Positions 15,937 to 25,843 of a DNA stretch of 39,737 nucleotides are shown piece by piece. Source of the stretch: Bacteroidota bacterium (lineage in GTDB: Bacteria; Bacteroidota; Ignavibacteria; UBA10030; UBA8401); contig JACFMZ010000013.1 of the NCBI GenBank assembly GCA_019455105.1, forward strand, positions 1 to 39,737, written 5' to 3'. The position numbers were made by a program, and so were the translations under genes. Below the pieces are notes generated by a model. The model made no database searches and had not been told where the DNA came from. It saw only the letters and a list, made by a program, of their open reading frames with translations. Numbering within the stretch: position 1 is the first letter of the stretch; the number at the start of each line of letters is the position of its first letter.

Positions 15937-16602
15937 TTATTGATATTCTTTTAATAATACTTTTAAAAACTGAACTGTTGTATTAAAATGTGTCATGTGA
16001 CTTTTTTCTCCGGCATAGATGGTGGAAATAGGAATTGCATCAAAGCGAAATCCGCACAACGCCGCCTTAATAAGAAATTCCGTTTCCGCTTCAAACCCGG
16101 AACAGGAAAGCTGAACCGATCGCAGCACTTCTGTTTTAATAAAACGAAATCCGCATTGACTGTCGCGAAGCCGAACGCCCGTCCGCGCTTCCACAAGAAA
16201 TGTTGTTAATACATTCGACAGAATTCTGTGCACAGGCATTCCGCGCAGTTGGTGAAGGCGATTCCCGATAACAACATCGGCGCAGGTTTCTTCCGCCCGT
16301 CTGATGAAGTTCGGAATTTCTTTCGGTTCGTGCTGTAAATCCGCATCCATTGTAATCACCGCGTCATAGTCCGACGCAAGTATTTTAGAAAATCCCCGTT
16401 GAAGCGCCGCGCCTTTCCCGCAATTTTTTTTCAATTGTATTGTATAAACTCCGTGTGCTTCCGCAACTGAAGCGGTTGTATCAAAGGAACCGTCATCAAC
16501 AAGCAGAATATTTTCCTGCGGAACATACGCGAGAGTTTCACGAAGCAGCGGCGATAAGGTGGAGGCGGCGTTAAATGCGGGAATGAGGACGGAAACTTTC
16601 AT
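15937..16602 (-). CDS. Family 2 glycosyltransferase (DPM1-like)
   Basis: 221-residue GT-A fold enzyme without membrane helices. It has the N-terminal VSVLIPAFNAA, the nucleotide-binding LLVDDGSFDTT (about 34-44), NCGKGAALQRGF, and the DXD-type metal site MDADLQHEP (about 85-93), as in dolichol/polyprenyl-phosphate mannosyl or glucosyl transferases. QCGFRFIKTEVL matches the DSQCGFR motif of that group. It likely transfers a sugar from a nucleotide donor to a lipid carrier; donor unknown. Its ATG overlaps the cdaA stop by 4 bases (ATGA), so it is translated together with cdaA. Confidence 0.9.
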   Translation of the reverse strand: MKVSVLIPAFNAASTLSPLLRETLAYVPQENILLVDDGSFDTTASVAEAHGVYTIQLKKNCGKGAALQRGFSKILASDYDAVITMDADLQHEPKEIPNFIRRAEETCADVVIGNRLHQLRGMPVHRILSNVLTTFLVEARTGVRLRDSQCGFRFIKTEVLRSVQLSCSGFEAETEFLIKAALCGFRFDAIPISTIYAGEKSHMTHFNTTVQFLKVLLKEYQ

Positions 16603-17411
16603 TTCTTACGCATTGCCTTCTTTGCATTTTTTAATGAACGCTGCACTGAAGTAATCAGCCGCTCATGCAGTTCTTTCCGCAGCTCTTGTGTTGAAAGACG
16701 ATAATACAATTCGCCGTTTTCCGTTATTGAAACTGCGCCTGTCTCTTCCGAAACTATCACGCAAATAGCATCGGTCTGTTCTGAAATTCCGAGCGCTGCG
16801 CGGTGCCGCGTTCCGAGCTGCAAATCGCCGTATGTAGTATGTGCCGAAAGAGGCAGCGTGCAGCGTGCCGCTTCAATCGTCTGATCGTTCACAATAACGG
16901 CGCCGTCGTGAAGCGGCGAGCGCGGATTAAAAATTGAAAGCAGAAGCGATTTGCTCATCTGCGCGTTAAGCGTAATTCCGTTTTCCGTAAAACTTTTCAT
17001 TCCGGTTCCGCGGGAAATGACAATCAGCGCGCCGTACCGTTTTCGGGAAAGGTCCAGCGACGCATTGATAATATCATCAATCGTATCGGTAACGCTGAAG
17101 CGAAGAAATTTCCGTACAAAACGATTCAGCGCAATATTGGAAAGAAGCCGGCGGATTTCCGGCTGAAAAATAATGATAAACGCAATAACCCAAATATCCG
17201 ATACGGTGCGTAGCAGCCAGCTGACAGCTTTCAAATTTGTTGCTTGAGCAACAAAGGAAAGAGTAACAACAAGTATTAACCCGATAAAAATCTGTGCGGC
17301 AATTGTTCCGCGCATTGCCCGGTACAAACGGTAGAAAATAAATGTTACCAGCAGAATATCAATAACATCCGGTATGGTAATATTTAAAAACCCTATTGAA
17401 AATAATTCCAT
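16599..17411 (-). CDS. cdaA: Diadenylate cyclase (c-di-AMP synthase)
   Basis: 270 residues. Three N-terminal membrane helices at about residues 14-30, 36-55 and 72-85 are followed by a DisA_N catalytic domain. The catalytic DGA motif (PLHDGAVIV) and the GTRHRAALG motif, both needed to join two ATP into c-di-AMP, are intact. IVSEETGAVS follows. The gene starts 3 bases after the folP stop, a pairing common in Bacteroidota-related genomes. c-di-AMP usually controls potassium and osmolyte transport and wall homeostasis. The downstream glycosyltransferase is coupled to it. Confidence 0.95.
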   Translation of the reverse strand: MELFSIGFLNITIPDVIDILLVTFIFYRLYRAMRGTIAAQIFIGLILVVTLSFVAQATNLKAVSWLLRTVSDIWVIAFIIIFQPEIRRLLSNIALNRFVRKFLRFSVTDTIDDIINASLDLSRKRYGALIVISRGTGMKSFTENGITLNAQMSKSLLLSIFNPRSPLHDGAVIVNDQTIEAARCTLPLSAHTTYGDLQLGTRHRAALGISEQTDAICVIVSEETGAVSITENGELYYRLSTQELRKELHERLITSVQRSLKNAKKAMRKK

Positions 17412-17414
17412 GAA

Positions 17415-18281
17415 TTACGCCCGTTTAATTGCATCCGCAATAACTGCAACCCGTTTCATTGTTTTTACATCATGAACGCGAACAATATCAGCACCGTGAA
17501 GAATTGCCGCCGAAACCGATGCCGCCGTCCCTTCCATGCGGTCATCCACTTCAGCGTGAAGCAGTTCGCCGATAAATTTTTTCCGCGACGTGCCGATGAC
17601 AATCGGTCGTTTGAGAGATTGAAATTCCGAAAGATGTTTCAGCAGAAGAAGATTATGCCGTAAATTTTTCCCGAAACCAATTCCGGGATCAATAAAAATA
17701 TTTTCTACTCCGGCGGATTCAGCGCTGCGAAGGCTTTCTTCTAATTCCGCTTTTACTTCCGCCACTACATCATTGTACTGCGGATTAATCTGCATGGTTT
17801 CCGGCGTTCCCTGAATGTGCATAACAATTAACGCCGCATGATGTTTTGCCGCAACTTCTGCCACGTGCGGGTCAAACCGTAAGCCGCTGATATCATTGAC
17901 AATCTGTGCTCCTGCGGATAACGCCGCTTCAGCCACGGCAGATTTTGTTGTATCAATAGAAAGTAGCGTTTCGGTTTTTGCCGCAAGATATTCAATAACC
18001 GGCAACACCCGTTCTAATTCCTGCTCAGCGGAAATTTGTGCCGTTTCGCCGTACACCCCTTTCGGTCTGGTTGATTCACCGCCGATATCAATGATATCCG
18101 CGCCGTCTTCAATCATTTGCAGCGCATGCGCAACGGCGCGCTCCGTAGAAAAAAATTTTCCGCCGTCGGAAAAAGAATCAGGCGTAACATTCAACACACC
18201 CATAATGTACGTCCGCTCGGAAAAATCTAAAATACGGCTGCCAATTTTTACCGAATGCTCTGTGGTGATAGTGTCGTTCAT
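17415..18281 (-). CDS. folP: Dihydropteroate synthase
   Basis: 288 residues; joins p-aminobenzoate to the pterin pyrophosphate in folate synthesis. The family signatures are GVLNVTPDSFSDGGKF (about 28-43), GADIIDIGGESTRP (about 59-72), IVNDISGLRF, IDPGIGFGKN (about 197-206) and IGTSRKKFIGEL. An AGGA sequence lies close before the ATG. It starts 33 bases downstream of a terminator, so it either has a compact promoter there or relies on read-through from the small basic gene. It forms an operon with cdaA and the glycosyltransferase. Confidence 0.96.
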   Translation of the reverse strand: MNDTITTEHSVKIGSRILDFSERTYIMGVLNVTPDSFSDGGKFFSTERAVAHALQMIEDGADIIDIGGESTRPKGVYGETAQISAEQELERVLPVIEYLAAKTETLLSIDTTKSAVAEAALSAGAQIVNDISGLRFDPHVAEVAAKHHAALIVMHIQGTPETMQINPQYNDVVAEVKAELEESLRSAESAGVENIFIDPGIGFGKNLRHNLLLLKHLSEFQSLKRPIVIGTSRKKFIGELLHAEVDDRMEGTAASVSAAILHGADIVRVHDVKTMKRVAVIADAIKRA

Positions 18282-18313
18282 TGTTCCTAAAATACAAAAG
18301 GTTGCCGAACAAA

Positions 18314-18343
18314 CAAAGAAAAACCCCGCATCGGCGGGGCTTT
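18314..18343 (-). terminator. Rho-independent terminator after the small basic gene
   Basis: On the minus strand a stem of AAAGCCCCGC pairing with GCGGGGTTTT around a CGAT loop is followed by further T residues (TTTTTCTTTG). It begins 3 bases after the stop codon of the 32-residue gene. Confidence 0.85.
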
Positions 18344-18346
18344 ATA

Positions 18347-18445
18347 TTATGCTTTTTTATTTGCAAGAAGCGCTTTGCGTTTTGCTTTCGCCTTCGCCCG
18401 TTTCTTACGATGTTTCTTTGCCACAACATAATCTTTTTTATTCAT
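18347..18445 (-). CDS. Very small, highly basic protein (32 residues), unknown
   Basis: ATG at 18443-18445, stop at 18347-18349, with a strong ribosome binding site (GGAGAG, 5 bases upstream) and a terminator straight behind. That is a complete gene context for a 99-base frame. Of 32 residues, 16 are Lys or Arg; the rest is mostly Ala, with one Asp and no Cys (starts MNKKDYVVAKKHRKKRAK, ends ANKKA). The composition and size resemble tiny ribosome-associated proteins such as the bS22/COX24-like or bTHX peptides, but I cannot match it to either. Function unknown; nucleic-acid binding is an inference from charge. Confidence 0.75.
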   Translation of the reverse strand: MNKKDYVVAKKHRKKRAKAKAKRKALLANKKA

Positions 18446-18450
18446 AACGT

Positions 18451-18456
18451 CTCTCC
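18451..18456 (-). promoter_or_regulatory. Ribosome binding site of the 32-residue gene
   Basis: GGAGAG on the minus strand, 5 bases before the ATG at 18445. It is one of the better sites in this window and supports translation of the tiny frame. Confidence 0.7.
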
Positions 18457-18595
18457 GGTTTGTTTTATTTTTAAAAAATACGCTGATGTAATTTTTCGAT
18501 TTATAAAGTGTATTCTGACAGCTTCATGAACACTTCAAACATATTCAGTTTCTCAGTGAATTCCAAGAAGAAAATACGCTTCATTGTTTTTCGAT

Positions 18596-19237
18596 TTATT
18601 GCTGAATGTAGCCGTCTTGCTTTGCTAATTCTTCCACAACATTTTTTGATGCCAGCAGCGGAAGAGTTGCTTCAAAATGCTGAATAATAAATTGTAGTCT
18701 TCGAATTTCCGAATTCATGGAAAGGATAATGTGCCGCTGCAGTACATCTAAGCCGGCTTTTTGCGCAAGATAAAATGAATGTATTCTCTTCTGCTCTTCA
18801 CGGGGAATTTTTTTTACAATAACCGGATAAACGATGGAGACAAATTCATTATACATCTCAACCGCTTTCTCTAATAATTTTTCATCGCGGCTTTCGTCTT
18901 CATCCTCCATAGGCTGCACTTTTCCGATAAAATACGGCTTTGAGGATTCTTCAATTCCGTGAAGTACATAGCGCTGGATTCCTTCAACCACAATATCAAA
19001 CCGTCCGTCAAAATAGCGTTTTGTAATTTCAAGAATGCGGGCAGTGCATCCCACGGTGCGAATCTGCTGTTCATAAATAAGATTAATGCCGAACGACGTT
19101 GTATGCTCGTAACATTCCGAAATCATTTCTTTATACCGGTCTTCAAAAATATGCAGTGAAAGTTTTGACTGCGGAAAGAGAACAACATTAAGAGGGAACA
19201 GCGGAAGAGAATTATAAGCGTGTGGTAATTCAGGCAT
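18596..19237 (-). CDS. Stand-alone Lon substrate-binding (LON N-terminal) domain protein
   Basis: 213 residues matching only the N-terminal substrate-binding domain of Lon protease. The start LPLFPLNVVLFPQSKLSLHIFEDRY (about 11-35) is the typical LON-domain opening, and IRTVGCTARILEI and FDIVVEGIQRYVL follow in the usual order. The C-terminal half is helical. No AAA+ ATPase or protease Ser-Lys dyad is present, so it cannot be a protease on its own. Such proteins are widespread but poorly understood. It lies alone, with about 75 bases to the SOD gene upstream and 150 bases to the small gene downstream. Start ATG without a clear ribosome binding site. Confidence 0.88.
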   Translation of the reverse strand: MPELPHAYNSLPLFPLNVVLFPQSKLSLHIFEDRYKEMISECYEHTTSFGINLIYEQQIRTVGCTARILEITKRYFDGRFDIVVEGIQRYVLHGIEESSKPYFIGKVQPMEDEDESRDEKLLEKAVEMYNEFVSIVYPVIVKKIPREEQKRIHSFYLAQKAGLDVLQRHIILSMNSEIRRLQFIIQHFEATLPLLASKNVVEELAKQDGYIQQ

Positions 19238-19314
19238 AATGTAAAAGGATTGTAAAAAAAATGCATCGGCTCATGCAATTCAGAAGAACAGAACAAGCCG
19301 ATGCAATAATAAAT

Positions 19315-20040
19315 TTATTTCGCCGAGTCGAAACGCTGTGCAACGTCATTCCAGTTGACAATATTCCAGAATGCGACAAGATAATCTGCGCGGCGGTTTT
19401 GATATTTCAGGTAATATGCATGTTCCCACACATCAACGCCGAGAATCGGAGTTTTACCGTCCATCAACGGATTGTCTTGGTTTGGCGTAGAAACAACGGA
19501 AAGTTTTCCTTTATCAACAATCAGCCACGCCCAGCCGGAACCGAAACGCGTCATGCCGGCTTTTGAAAATTCTTCTTTCAATGCATCAAATGAGCCAAAC
19601 GTATTTTTTACGGCATCGGCAAGTTTTCCTGAAGCCGGCACCGCGACATCTTTTTTCAATTGCTGCCAGAACATGGTATGATTAACATGCCCGCCGCCGT
19701 TATTTCGCACTGCGGTGCGAATGGCTTCCGGAACGGTTTGTAAGTTAGAAATTAATTCAATTGCAGATTTTCCCTGCAGGTCTGCATGATTTGCCAGCGC
19801 ATTATTTAAATTGGTAACATACGCGGCATGATGTTTATCGTGATGAATCTCCATCGTCTTCGCATCGAAATACGGTTCAAGCGCATCGAATGCATACGGA
19901 AGCGGAGCGAGTTCATGTGCCATAATATTCTCCTTCGTGAGTACTGATTGGTGTGAAATGACTTTGTTCGCTTTTAAAAACAGCGGTGAAGCGGCAGCCA
20001 ACAAAGATGATTTAATAAAAACTCTTCTGTTTTGTTTCAT
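19315..20040 (-). CDS. sodA: Mn-type superoxide dismutase with Tat-like leader and alternative internal start
   Basis: The full frame is 241 residues; the enzyme itself starts near residue 40. Metal ligands are visible in MEIHHDKHH (His66), VNHTMFW, and DVWEHAYY (Asp and His). Gly in NNGGGHVNH and Gln in TPNQDNP point to the Mn rather than Fe type. The first 25 residues (NRRVFIKSS followed by [12 protein letters not shown]) form a twin-arginine signal, predicting export. However, Met40 (ATG at 19921-19923) has a much stronger ribosome binding site and begins exactly where normal cytoplasmic SODs begin. The upstream ATG at 20038-20040 has none and sits 20 bases after a terminator. One gene may therefore give exported and cytoplasmic forms, or only one form is used. 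Confidence 0.93.
   Translation of the reverse strand: MKQNRRVFIKSSLLAAASPLFLKANKVISHQSVLTKENIMAHELAPLPYAFDALEPYFDAKTMEIHHDKHHAAYVTNLNNALANHADLQGKSAIELISNLQTVPEAIRTAVRNNGGGHVNHTMFWQQLKKDVAVPASGKLADAVKNTFGSFDALKEEFSKAGMTRFGSGWAWLIVDKGKLSVVSTPNQDNPLMDGKTPILGVDVWEHAYYLKYQNRRADYLVAFWNIVNWNDVAQRFDSAK
19930..19935 (-). promoter_or_regulatory. Ribosome binding site for internal SOD start at 19923
   Basis: AAGGAG on the minus strand, 6 bases before the in-frame ATG for Met40. Its quality favours translation of a leaderless cytoplasmic SOD from this point. Confidence 0.7.
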
Positions 20041-20054
20041 AATATTTTCAATAA

Positions 20055-20086
20055 AAAAATACAGTGCACGCCCTCCCGTGCACTGT
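20055..20086 (-). terminator. Terminator of the SUF operon
   Basis: A perfect 10-bp stem (ACAGTGCACG and CGTGCACTGT, 20061-20070 with 20077-20086) with a 6-base loop is followed on the minus strand by ATTTTTTTAT. It begins 10 bases after the stop of the MIP18-family gene. Confidence 0.88.
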
Positions 20087-20096
20087 AGTAAAAAAA

Positions 20097-20438
20097 TTAC
20101 ATTCCCAGCGTTAAGCGCGCTTCTTCAGACATCATGCTCGGATCCCAGCGCGGCTCCCACACAACATGAACATTTGCCGCACGCACTCCTTCAACTAGTT
20201 CTGCTTTATCCCGCACTTCTGCCGGAATAATCTGCGCCGCCGGACACGACGGCGAGGTGAGCGTCATGGTAATTTCAACGGTGCGGTCGTCTCCCACCAC
20301 AACATCATAGACCATTCCGAGTTCGTATATGTTCACAGGAATTTCCGGATCATACACTGTTCGAATTTGTTCCGTTACTTGTTCTTTTAGAACCATCTTT
20401 TCAATTCCGCTGAGCGGTTGATTTTCTTGTTCACTCAT
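20097..20438 (-). CDS. MIP18 family (DUF59) Fe-S assembly protein, SufT-like
   Basis: 113 residues. The DUF59 domain is visible with [21 protein letters not shown] (about 29-49), then [15 protein letters not shown], whose Cys in the TSPSCP loop is the conserved residue of the family, and a closing [20 protein letters not shown]. Family members help load Fe-S clusters onto target proteins, as SufT does in Gram-positives. It is the last gene of the SUF operon, starting 17 bases after sufU with GAGGT as ribosome binding site. Confidence 0.9.
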   Translation of the reverse strand: MSEQENQPLSGIEKMVLKEQVTEQIRTVYDPEIPVNIYELGMVYDVVVGDDRTVEITMTLTSPSCPAAQIIPAEVRDKAELVEGVRAANVHVVWEPRWDPSMMSEEARLTLGM

Positions 20439-20455
20439 GGTGTACCTCGTTTCTC

Positions 20456-20917
20456 TTATTCTATCGAAATTGCATTGTTCTGATTATTCAACGCGGCGTT
20501 TAATGCGTGCCAAGCAAGCGAAGCACATTTAATACGCGCAGGAAATTCTCTGACGCCGATTAACGCACCGAGCGAACCGAGTTCTTCAATTTTGTCTTCA
20601 GGAATTTCGTCGCCGATTTTTGTCATAATCAGCGAATGAAATTTTTCAAATAATTTTTGTGCTTCCTGTACGCTACGGCCTTTAACGGATGTCGTCATCA
20701 TTGAAGCAGACGATTTTGAAATAGCGCAGCCGCTTCCTTCAAAGCCGATATCTTCAATCACATTGTTGCTGACTTTTAGATAGACTGTATAATGGTCGCC
20801 GCACAACGGATTGTAACCGTCCGCAAAATGACTCGGCTTATCAATTTTTTTATAATTTCTCGGGCTTCGATTATGTTCAAGAATTAATTCTTGATAGAGT
20901 TCGTTTATTTCGCTCAT
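20456..20917 (-). CDS. sufU: SUF system sulfur-transfer protein SufU
   Basis: 153 residues of the IscU/NifU-N fold. The Zn-site residues Cys39, Asp41, Cys64 and Cys131 are present ([20 protein letters not shown]). The 67-residue spacing between Cys64 and Cys131 reflects the insertion that marks SufU rather than scaffold-type IscU. SufU takes persulfide sulfur from SufS. Its ATG overlaps the sufS stop by 4 bases (ATGA), consistent with a two-component desulfurase. Confidence 0.95.
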   Translation of the reverse strand: MSEINELYQELILEHNRSPRNYKKIDKPSHFADGYNPLCGDHYTVYLKVSNNVIEDIGFEGSGCAISKSSASMMTTSVKGRSVQEAQKLFEKFHSLIMTKIGDEIPEDKIEELGSLGALIGVREFPARIKCASLAWHALNAALNNQNNAISIE

Positions 20918-22164
20918 GCTTTAAATATCTCTTTAACTTTATACACTGCCTGCCCGAGCAGTTCTAAATCTTGTTTTGTGTTGTAGAATGAAAATGACGC
21001 GCGTGCTGTTGCCGGAATCTGAAAACGCTGCATTACCGGCTGGGTGCAATGGTGTCCCGTTCGGATGGCAATTCCTTCTTTATCCAAAATTGTTCCGATA
21101 TCGTGCGGATGAATATTATCCATTACAAATGAAAGAACGCCTGCCTTTTCTTTCGCCGTACCGATAATTCGCAGCCCGGGAATTGCCTGCAAAATCTGTG
21201 TTCCGTGTTCAAGCAATTCATGTTCATATTCTTGGATTGATTGAAAATCTAATTTCGAAACATAATCAATCGCCGCACCTAATCCCACGGCGCCGGAAAT
21301 ATTCGGTGTGCCGGCTTCAAATCGAAAGGGAAGCGCGTTATAGGTTGTCTTTTCAAACGTAACGGAAGCAATCATATCTCCGCCCCCCTGATACGGATTC
21401 ATCTTTTCAAGAAATTCTGCTTTTCCGTACAGCGCGCCGATTCCTGTCGGACCGAAAAGTTTATGACCGGAAAAAACAAAAAAGTCGCAGTCCAATTCTT
21501 TCATATCAACTTTACGATGCGAGACTGTCTGTGCACCGTCCACCAGCACCGGAATGTTCAGCGCATGGGCGCGTTCGATGATGTGCTTCACCGGATTGAT
21601 TGTTCCGAGCGAATTGGAAATATAGACAATTGATACAAACTTTGTTTTCGGCGATAATAATTTTTCAAATTCTTCCAGCATCAACTCGCCGTTATCGTTC
21701 ATCGGAATAACGCGGAGCTTCGCCCCTTTTTCTTCGCACAACATCTGCCACGGAACAATATTGGAATGATGTTCCATCGCCGAAATAAGTATTTCATCTC
21801 CCGCGCCGATAAACTTTCTTCCATAACCGTGCGCAATTAAATTAATTCCTTCGGTTGTGCCGCGAGTAAAAATTATTTCTTTCTGTTCATTCGCGTTCAA
21901 AAAGTTCTTCACTTTTCCGCGCGCTTTTTCATATTCAAAGGTGGAAATTTCGCTCAAGTAATGCACACCGCGGTGAATGTTGGCGTTATGTTCACGGTAA
22001 TAAGTGCTGATGGCATTTAACACCTCAACCGGTTTTTGCGTCGTCGCAGCATTATCTAAATAGACAAGAGGTTTTCCGTGAACAAAGCGGAGAAGAATCG
22101 GAAAATCTCTGCGAAGTTCTTCAACGGAAAATTTCGTCTCCAATGTTGTCAGTTCGTTTATCAT
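20914..22164 (-). CDS. sufS: Cysteine desulfurase SufS (class II)
   Basis: 416 residues, PLP enzyme releasing sulfur from cysteine as a persulfide. Visible are [11 protein letters not shown] (about 34-44), [11 protein letters not shown], the PLP lysine in [15 protein letters not shown] (about 230-244), and the catalytic Cys in [11 protein letters not shown] (about 371-381), the short-loop form of class II enzymes. Starts with an ATG overlapping the sufD stop by 4 bases. Works with SufU at 20456 to feed the SufBCD scaffold. Confidence 0.96.
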   Translation of the reverse strand: MINELTTLETKFSVEELRRDFPILLRFVHGKPLVYLDNAATTQKPVEVLNAISTYYREHNANIHRGVHYLSEISTFEYEKARGKVKNFLNANEQKEIIFTRGTTEGINLIAHGYGRKFIGAGDEILISAMEHHSNIVPWQMLCEEKGAKLRVIPMNDNGELMLEEFEKLLSPKTKFVSIVYISNSLGTINPVKHIIERAHALNIPVLVDGAQTVSHRKVDMKELDCDFFVFSGHKLFGPTGIGALYGKAEFLEKMNPYQGGGDMIASVTFEKTTYNALPFRFEAGTPNISGAVGLGAAIDYVSKLDFQSIQEYEHELLEHGTQILQAIPGLRIIGTAKEKAGVLSFVMDNIHPHDIGTILDKEGIAIRTGHHCTQPVMQRFQIPATARASFSFYNTKQDLELLGQAVYKVKEIFKA

Positions 22165-23525
22165 GAGTGGACAATTTCGGGAAGATCTTTCATCCCGAGT
22201 TTAGTTTGTAAATAATCAATAACAACCGCATCAACATACTGCCGGAATTTTTCATTCGAAATTTTTCCGGTAACTTCGGCGGCAAACCCGACTACCAGCA
22301 TACCCTTTGCAGTCTCTTCGCCGATACCTCTGCTTTTTAAATAAAATACCATCTGATCGTTCAATCCGCCGACTGCCGCGCCGTGCGTACATTTAACATC
22401 GTCGGCAAAAATTTCTAATTCCGGTTTTGTATTCACCGTTGCATTATCGGAAAGAAGAAGATTACGGTTCGTCTGTTTGGAATCCGTTTTCTGCGCTTCC
22501 GGTTCAACATACACTCTGCCGTTAAAAATTGCGCGTGAATCCTGATCCAAAATTCCTTTGAACAATTCATGGCTCGGGCAATTCGGGTGAATGTGATGCA
22601 TTAAGGTATGATGATCAACCACCTGCGTGCCGGTAACAATATACAATCCGTTGAGATTACATTCTGCCGCTTCGCCGTCAATAATAACCTGCATATCGTT
22701 TCGCGCCAGCGCTGAACCGGCGGCAAGAGAAAAGAGTGCAACGTTGCTTGTTTCTTCCTGATGCACGTGAACATTTTCATAATGAAATGATGCCGCGCTT
22801 TCATGCTGAACTTTTACTAATTCAACTCTGCTCTTTTTCTTCGCTTCAATTTCCGTTACAGCGTTGGTAAAATTTTTATTTTCTTCAAGCGAAAGAAAAT
22901 TTTCCATTATCATCAACGAAGATTCTTCTTCCGCAATCACTAAATTTCGTATTGCTGAAACATACACCTGTTCGCCGGCGCCGGAAGAAAGATAAAGCGC
23001 ATGAATCGGTTCAGCAATCTGAACGCCGCGGGGAACATACACAAAAAGTCCGTCGTACGTAAACGCCGTATTCAAGGCGGAAAAAACACTCTGTTCTGTC
23101 TTGGCAATTTTTCCTAAATACCGGCGGGCAATTTTCTGATGCGAGACAACAGCTTCCGCAAGATTGGTAAGAAGTACTCCGTCCGGAAGTTTTCCGACGG
23201 CGCTTAATTCTTTACTGAAATGTCCGTTCACGAAAACCAATAGATGCTGTGCCGTCTCCTTCAGCAACAACTGTTCAATGGATTTTTTTTCTACTTTTGG
23301 AACTGACGGCGCGGAAGAATACCGAAACTGTGAATGAAGAATCGGCGTAATATTGGTGAACCTCCACGCTTCATTTTTCTTTGTCGGGAACCCTTCCTTC
23401 TCAAAAATTTCTATTGCCGCTTTTCGAATGTCGTGAACCCACGCCGGTGATTTTGATGCACCGTTTTTTTCAAACGCCGAAAATTCGTTTTTATAATGTT
23501 GAATTTGTGACTGCGATGTATCCAT
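22161..23525 (-). CDS. sufD: Fe-S assembly protein SufD
   Basis: 454 residues. The long right-handed beta-helix domain typical of SufB/SufD is present, with [46 protein letters not shown] (about 306-327), [24 protein letters not shown] and [13 protein letters not shown] near the C-terminus. SufD pairs with SufB and two SufC in the SufBC2D scaffold. The ATG has AAGGAG upstream. It is 13 bases after sufC and overlaps sufS. Confidence 0.96.
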   Translation of the reverse strand: MDTSQSQIQHYKNEFSAFEKNGASKSPAWVHDIRKAAIEIFEKEGFPTKKNEAWRFTNITPILHSQFRYSSAPSVPKVEKKSIEQLLLKETAQHLLVFVNGHFSKELSAVGKLPDGVLLTNLAEAVVSHQKIARRYLGKIAKTEQSVFSALNTAFTYDGLFVYVPRGVQIAEPIHALYLSSGAGEQVYVSAIRNLVIAEEESSLMIMENFLSLEENKNFTNAVTEIEAKKKSRVELVKVQHESAASFHYENVHVHQEETSNVALFSLAAGSALARNDMQVIIDGEAAECNLNGLYIVTGTQVVDHHTLMHHIHPNCPSHELFKGILDQDSRAIFNGRVYVEPEAQKTDSKQTNRNLLLSDNATVNTKPELEIFADDVKCTHGAAVGGLNDQMVFYLKSRGIGEETAKGMLVVGFAAEVTGKISNEKFRQYVDAVVIDYLQTKLGMKDLPEIVHS

Positions 23526-23538
23526 AATTTCCTGCTCC

Positions 23539-24297
23539 TTATGCCGTCACTTTAGCATCTTCTTTAATTTGATCGTACCCTTCCGCTTCAAGCTCCAGCG
23601 CCAATTCCTTCCCGCCGGATTTTACAATCTTTCCGTTGACAAGCACATGAACAAAATCGGGAACAATATAATTCAGCAGACGCTGATAGTGTGTTACAAC
23701 AATAAACGCATTGTCGGAAGATTTTAATTTGTTTACGCCGCCGGCAACAATCTTCAACGCATCAATATCAAGCCCGGAATCGGTTTCGTCCAGAATTGCC
23801 AGCTTCGGTTCAAGCACCGCCATCTGCAGAATTTCATTCCGCTTTTTTTCGCCGCCGGAAAATCCTTCGTTCACGGGACGGTAAATAAAGCTGTCCGCCA
23901 TTTCTACCAATTTCATTTTCTCTCGAAGAAGTTTTAAAAACTGCATAGAATCCAGCGGCTCTTGTCCGTTCGCTTTTCGAATTTCATTTAAGCCGGCTTT
24001 CAAAAAATAACTGTTGCTCACGCCGGGAATTTCTACCGGATACTGAAACGCCAGAAAGACTCCTGCCTGCGAGCGTTCTTCTGCTTCCATTTCCAGAAGA
24101 TCTTTTCCGTCATAAATCACCGAGCCTCCGGTTACTTCGTACGAAGGATGTCCTGCAAGCACCTGCGCCAGCGTGCTTTTTCCGGAACCGTTCGGTCCCA
24201 TAATAGCATGAATTTCTCCGGCATTGACTTTTAAATCAATACCTTTCAAAATTTCTTTTCCGGCAATACCGGCGTGTAAATTTTTAATCTCAATCAT
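23539..24297 (-). CDS. sufC: Fe-S assembly ATPase SufC
   Basis: 252-residue ABC-type ATPase. Walker [10 protein letters not shown] (about 35-43), signature [12 protein letters not shown] (about 147-158), Walker [13 protein letters not shown] (about 169-180), and the switch His in VVTHYQR are intact. The [20 protein letters not shown] stretch in the Q-loop region is the SufC hallmark. The missing transmembrane partner is normal for this family; SufB and SufD bind it instead. It follows sufB by 58 bases. Confidence 0.97.
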   Translation of the reverse strand: MIEIKNLHAGIAGKEILKGIDLKVNAGEIHAIMGPNGSGKSTLAQVLAGHPSYEVTGGSVIYDGKDLLEMEAEERSQAGVFLAFQYPVEIPGVSNSYFLKAGLNEIRKANGQEPLDSMQFLKLLREKMKLVEMADSFIYRPVNEGFSGGEKKRNEILQMAVLEPKLAILDETDSGLDIDALKIVAGGVNKLKSSDNAFIVVTHYQRLLNYIVPDFVHVLVNGKIVKSGGKELALELEAEGYDQIKEDAKVTA

Positions 24298-24355
24298 TGT
24301 GTTTTTTCCTCTTCTCTTTAAACTGCAAAATAATTTTTATTCTAAAAAATAATCG

Positions 24356-25804
24356 TTAACCGACGGAACCTTCCAGCGAAACGCCGAGAAGTTTCTGTGC
24401 TTCAACGGCAAATTCCATAGGAAGATTTTTAAATACCTCTTTTGCAAATCCGTTCACAATCATCGAAATAGCATTTTCAGTATTAATGCCCCGTTGCTTG
24501 CAATAGAAAATCTGATCTTCACCGATTTTTGACGTAGAAGCTTCATGCTCAACGCTGGATGAAGTATTTTTCACTACGATGTAAGGAAAAGTATTTGCAC
24601 TGCAGGCATTGCCGATTAACATGGAATCGCACTGCGTATAGTTGCGGGAATTTTTTGCATCTTTTGCAATAGAAACCAAACCGCGGTAAGTATTATTTCC
24701 CTGTCCTGCTGAAATTCCTTTGGAAACAATTGTGCTTCGCGTGTTCTTTCCGATGTGGTGCATCTTCGTTCCGGTATCGGCAATTTGTTTGTTGTTTGCC
24801 ACAGCGACGGAATAAAATTCACCGATGGATTCATCTCCCTGCAAAATTACGGAGGGATATTTCCAGGTAATCGCCGCGCCGGTTTCAACCTGCGTCCACG
24901 AAATTTTTGCTTTCACGCCGGCACACTTTCCTCGCTTGGTAACAAAATTATAAATTCCGCCGATGCCGTCTTTATCTCCCGAATACCAATTTTGCACGGT
25001 GGAATATTTTACTTCCGCATTGTCGAGCGCAAGAATTTCCACCACTGCGGCATGAAGCTGATTTTCATCTCGCTGAGGCGCCGTGCATCCTTCCAGATAA
25101 CTGACATACGCGCTTTCTTCGGCAACAATCAGCGTCCGTTCAAACTGTCCGGTGTTGGAAGCGTTAATGCGAAAATATGTGGAAAGTTCCATCGGGCAGC
25201 GCACGCCTTTCGGAATAAAACAGAACGAACCGTCGCTGAACACAGCGGAGTTTAATGCGGCAAAAAAATTATCGGAATACGGAACCACCGAACCGAGATA
25301 TTTCTGTACCAGTTCGGGATGTTCGCGAATTGCTTCGGACATGGAACAGAAAATAATTCCTTTTTCCCGAAGCGTTTCTTTAAATGTTGTAGCAACGGAA
25401 ACGCTGTCGAAAACCGCATCTACGGCAACGCCCTGCATTCGCTTCTGCTCATTCAGAGAGATTCCAAGCTTTTCATATGTTTCTAAAATTTTCGGATCAA
25501 CCTGATCGAGACTTTCAACTTTTTTTGCCGCCTTCGGCGCCGCATAGTAACTGATTGCCTGATAATCAATCGGCGGATATTTAAAATTTGGCCACCAGTG
25601 CGGTTCTTCCATCGTCAGCCATGCGCGGTAGGCACGCAGACGCCATTCGGTCATCCATTCCGGTTCTCCTTTTTTATGAGAGATCGTGCGAATGACATCT
25701 TCGGTTAATCCGGGGGGAATTTGGTCCATTTCTATATCAGTCGTAAAGCCGTACTTATATTCTTTACTGACTAATTCTTCTACTGATTTTTCTGAATCTG
25801 ACAT
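24356..25804 (-). CDS. sufB: Fe-S assembly protein SufB
   Basis: 482 residues from the ATG at 25802-25804, which has AAGGA 6 bases upstream; an in-frame TTG at 25829-25831 adds nine residues but lacks such a site. SufB landmarks are [16 protein letters not shown] (about 46-61), [49 protein letters not shown]-type segment [17 protein letters not shown], and [21 protein letters not shown] near the C-terminus. This is the main cluster-bearing subunit of SufBC2D. Confidence 0.97.
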   Translation of the reverse strand: MSDSEKSVEELVSKEYKYGFTTDIEMDQIPPGLTEDVIRTISHKKGEPEWMTEWRLRAYRAWLTMEEPHWWPNFKYPPIDYQAISYYAAPKAAKKVESLDQVDPKILETYEKLGISLNEQKRMQGVAVDAVFDSVSVATTFKETLREKGIIFCSMSEAIREHPELVQKYLGSVVPYSDNFFAALNSAVFSDGSFCFIPKGVRCPMELSTYFRINASNTGQFERTLIVAEESAYVSYLEGCTAPQRDENQLHAAVVEILALDNAEVKYSTVQNWYSGDKDGIGGIYNFVTKRGKCAGVKAKISWTQVETGAAITWKYPSVILQGDESIGEFYSVAVANNKQIADTGTKMHHIGKNTRSTIVSKGISAGQGNNTYRGLVSIAKDAKNSRNYTQCDSMLIGNACSANTFPYIVVKNTSSSVEHEASTSKIGEDQIFYCKQRGINTENAISMIVNGFAKEVFKNLPMEFAVEAQKLLGVSLEGSVG

Positions 25805-25843
25805 TGTTTTTCCTTCGATAACTCTTTTCAATAATTAAAAATT

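Noticed and set aside
18501-18584. 27-codon frame on the minus strand (starts MKRIFFLEF)
   Set aside because: No ribosome binding site, and it fills the upstream region of the 32-residue gene where a promoter is expected; probably chance.
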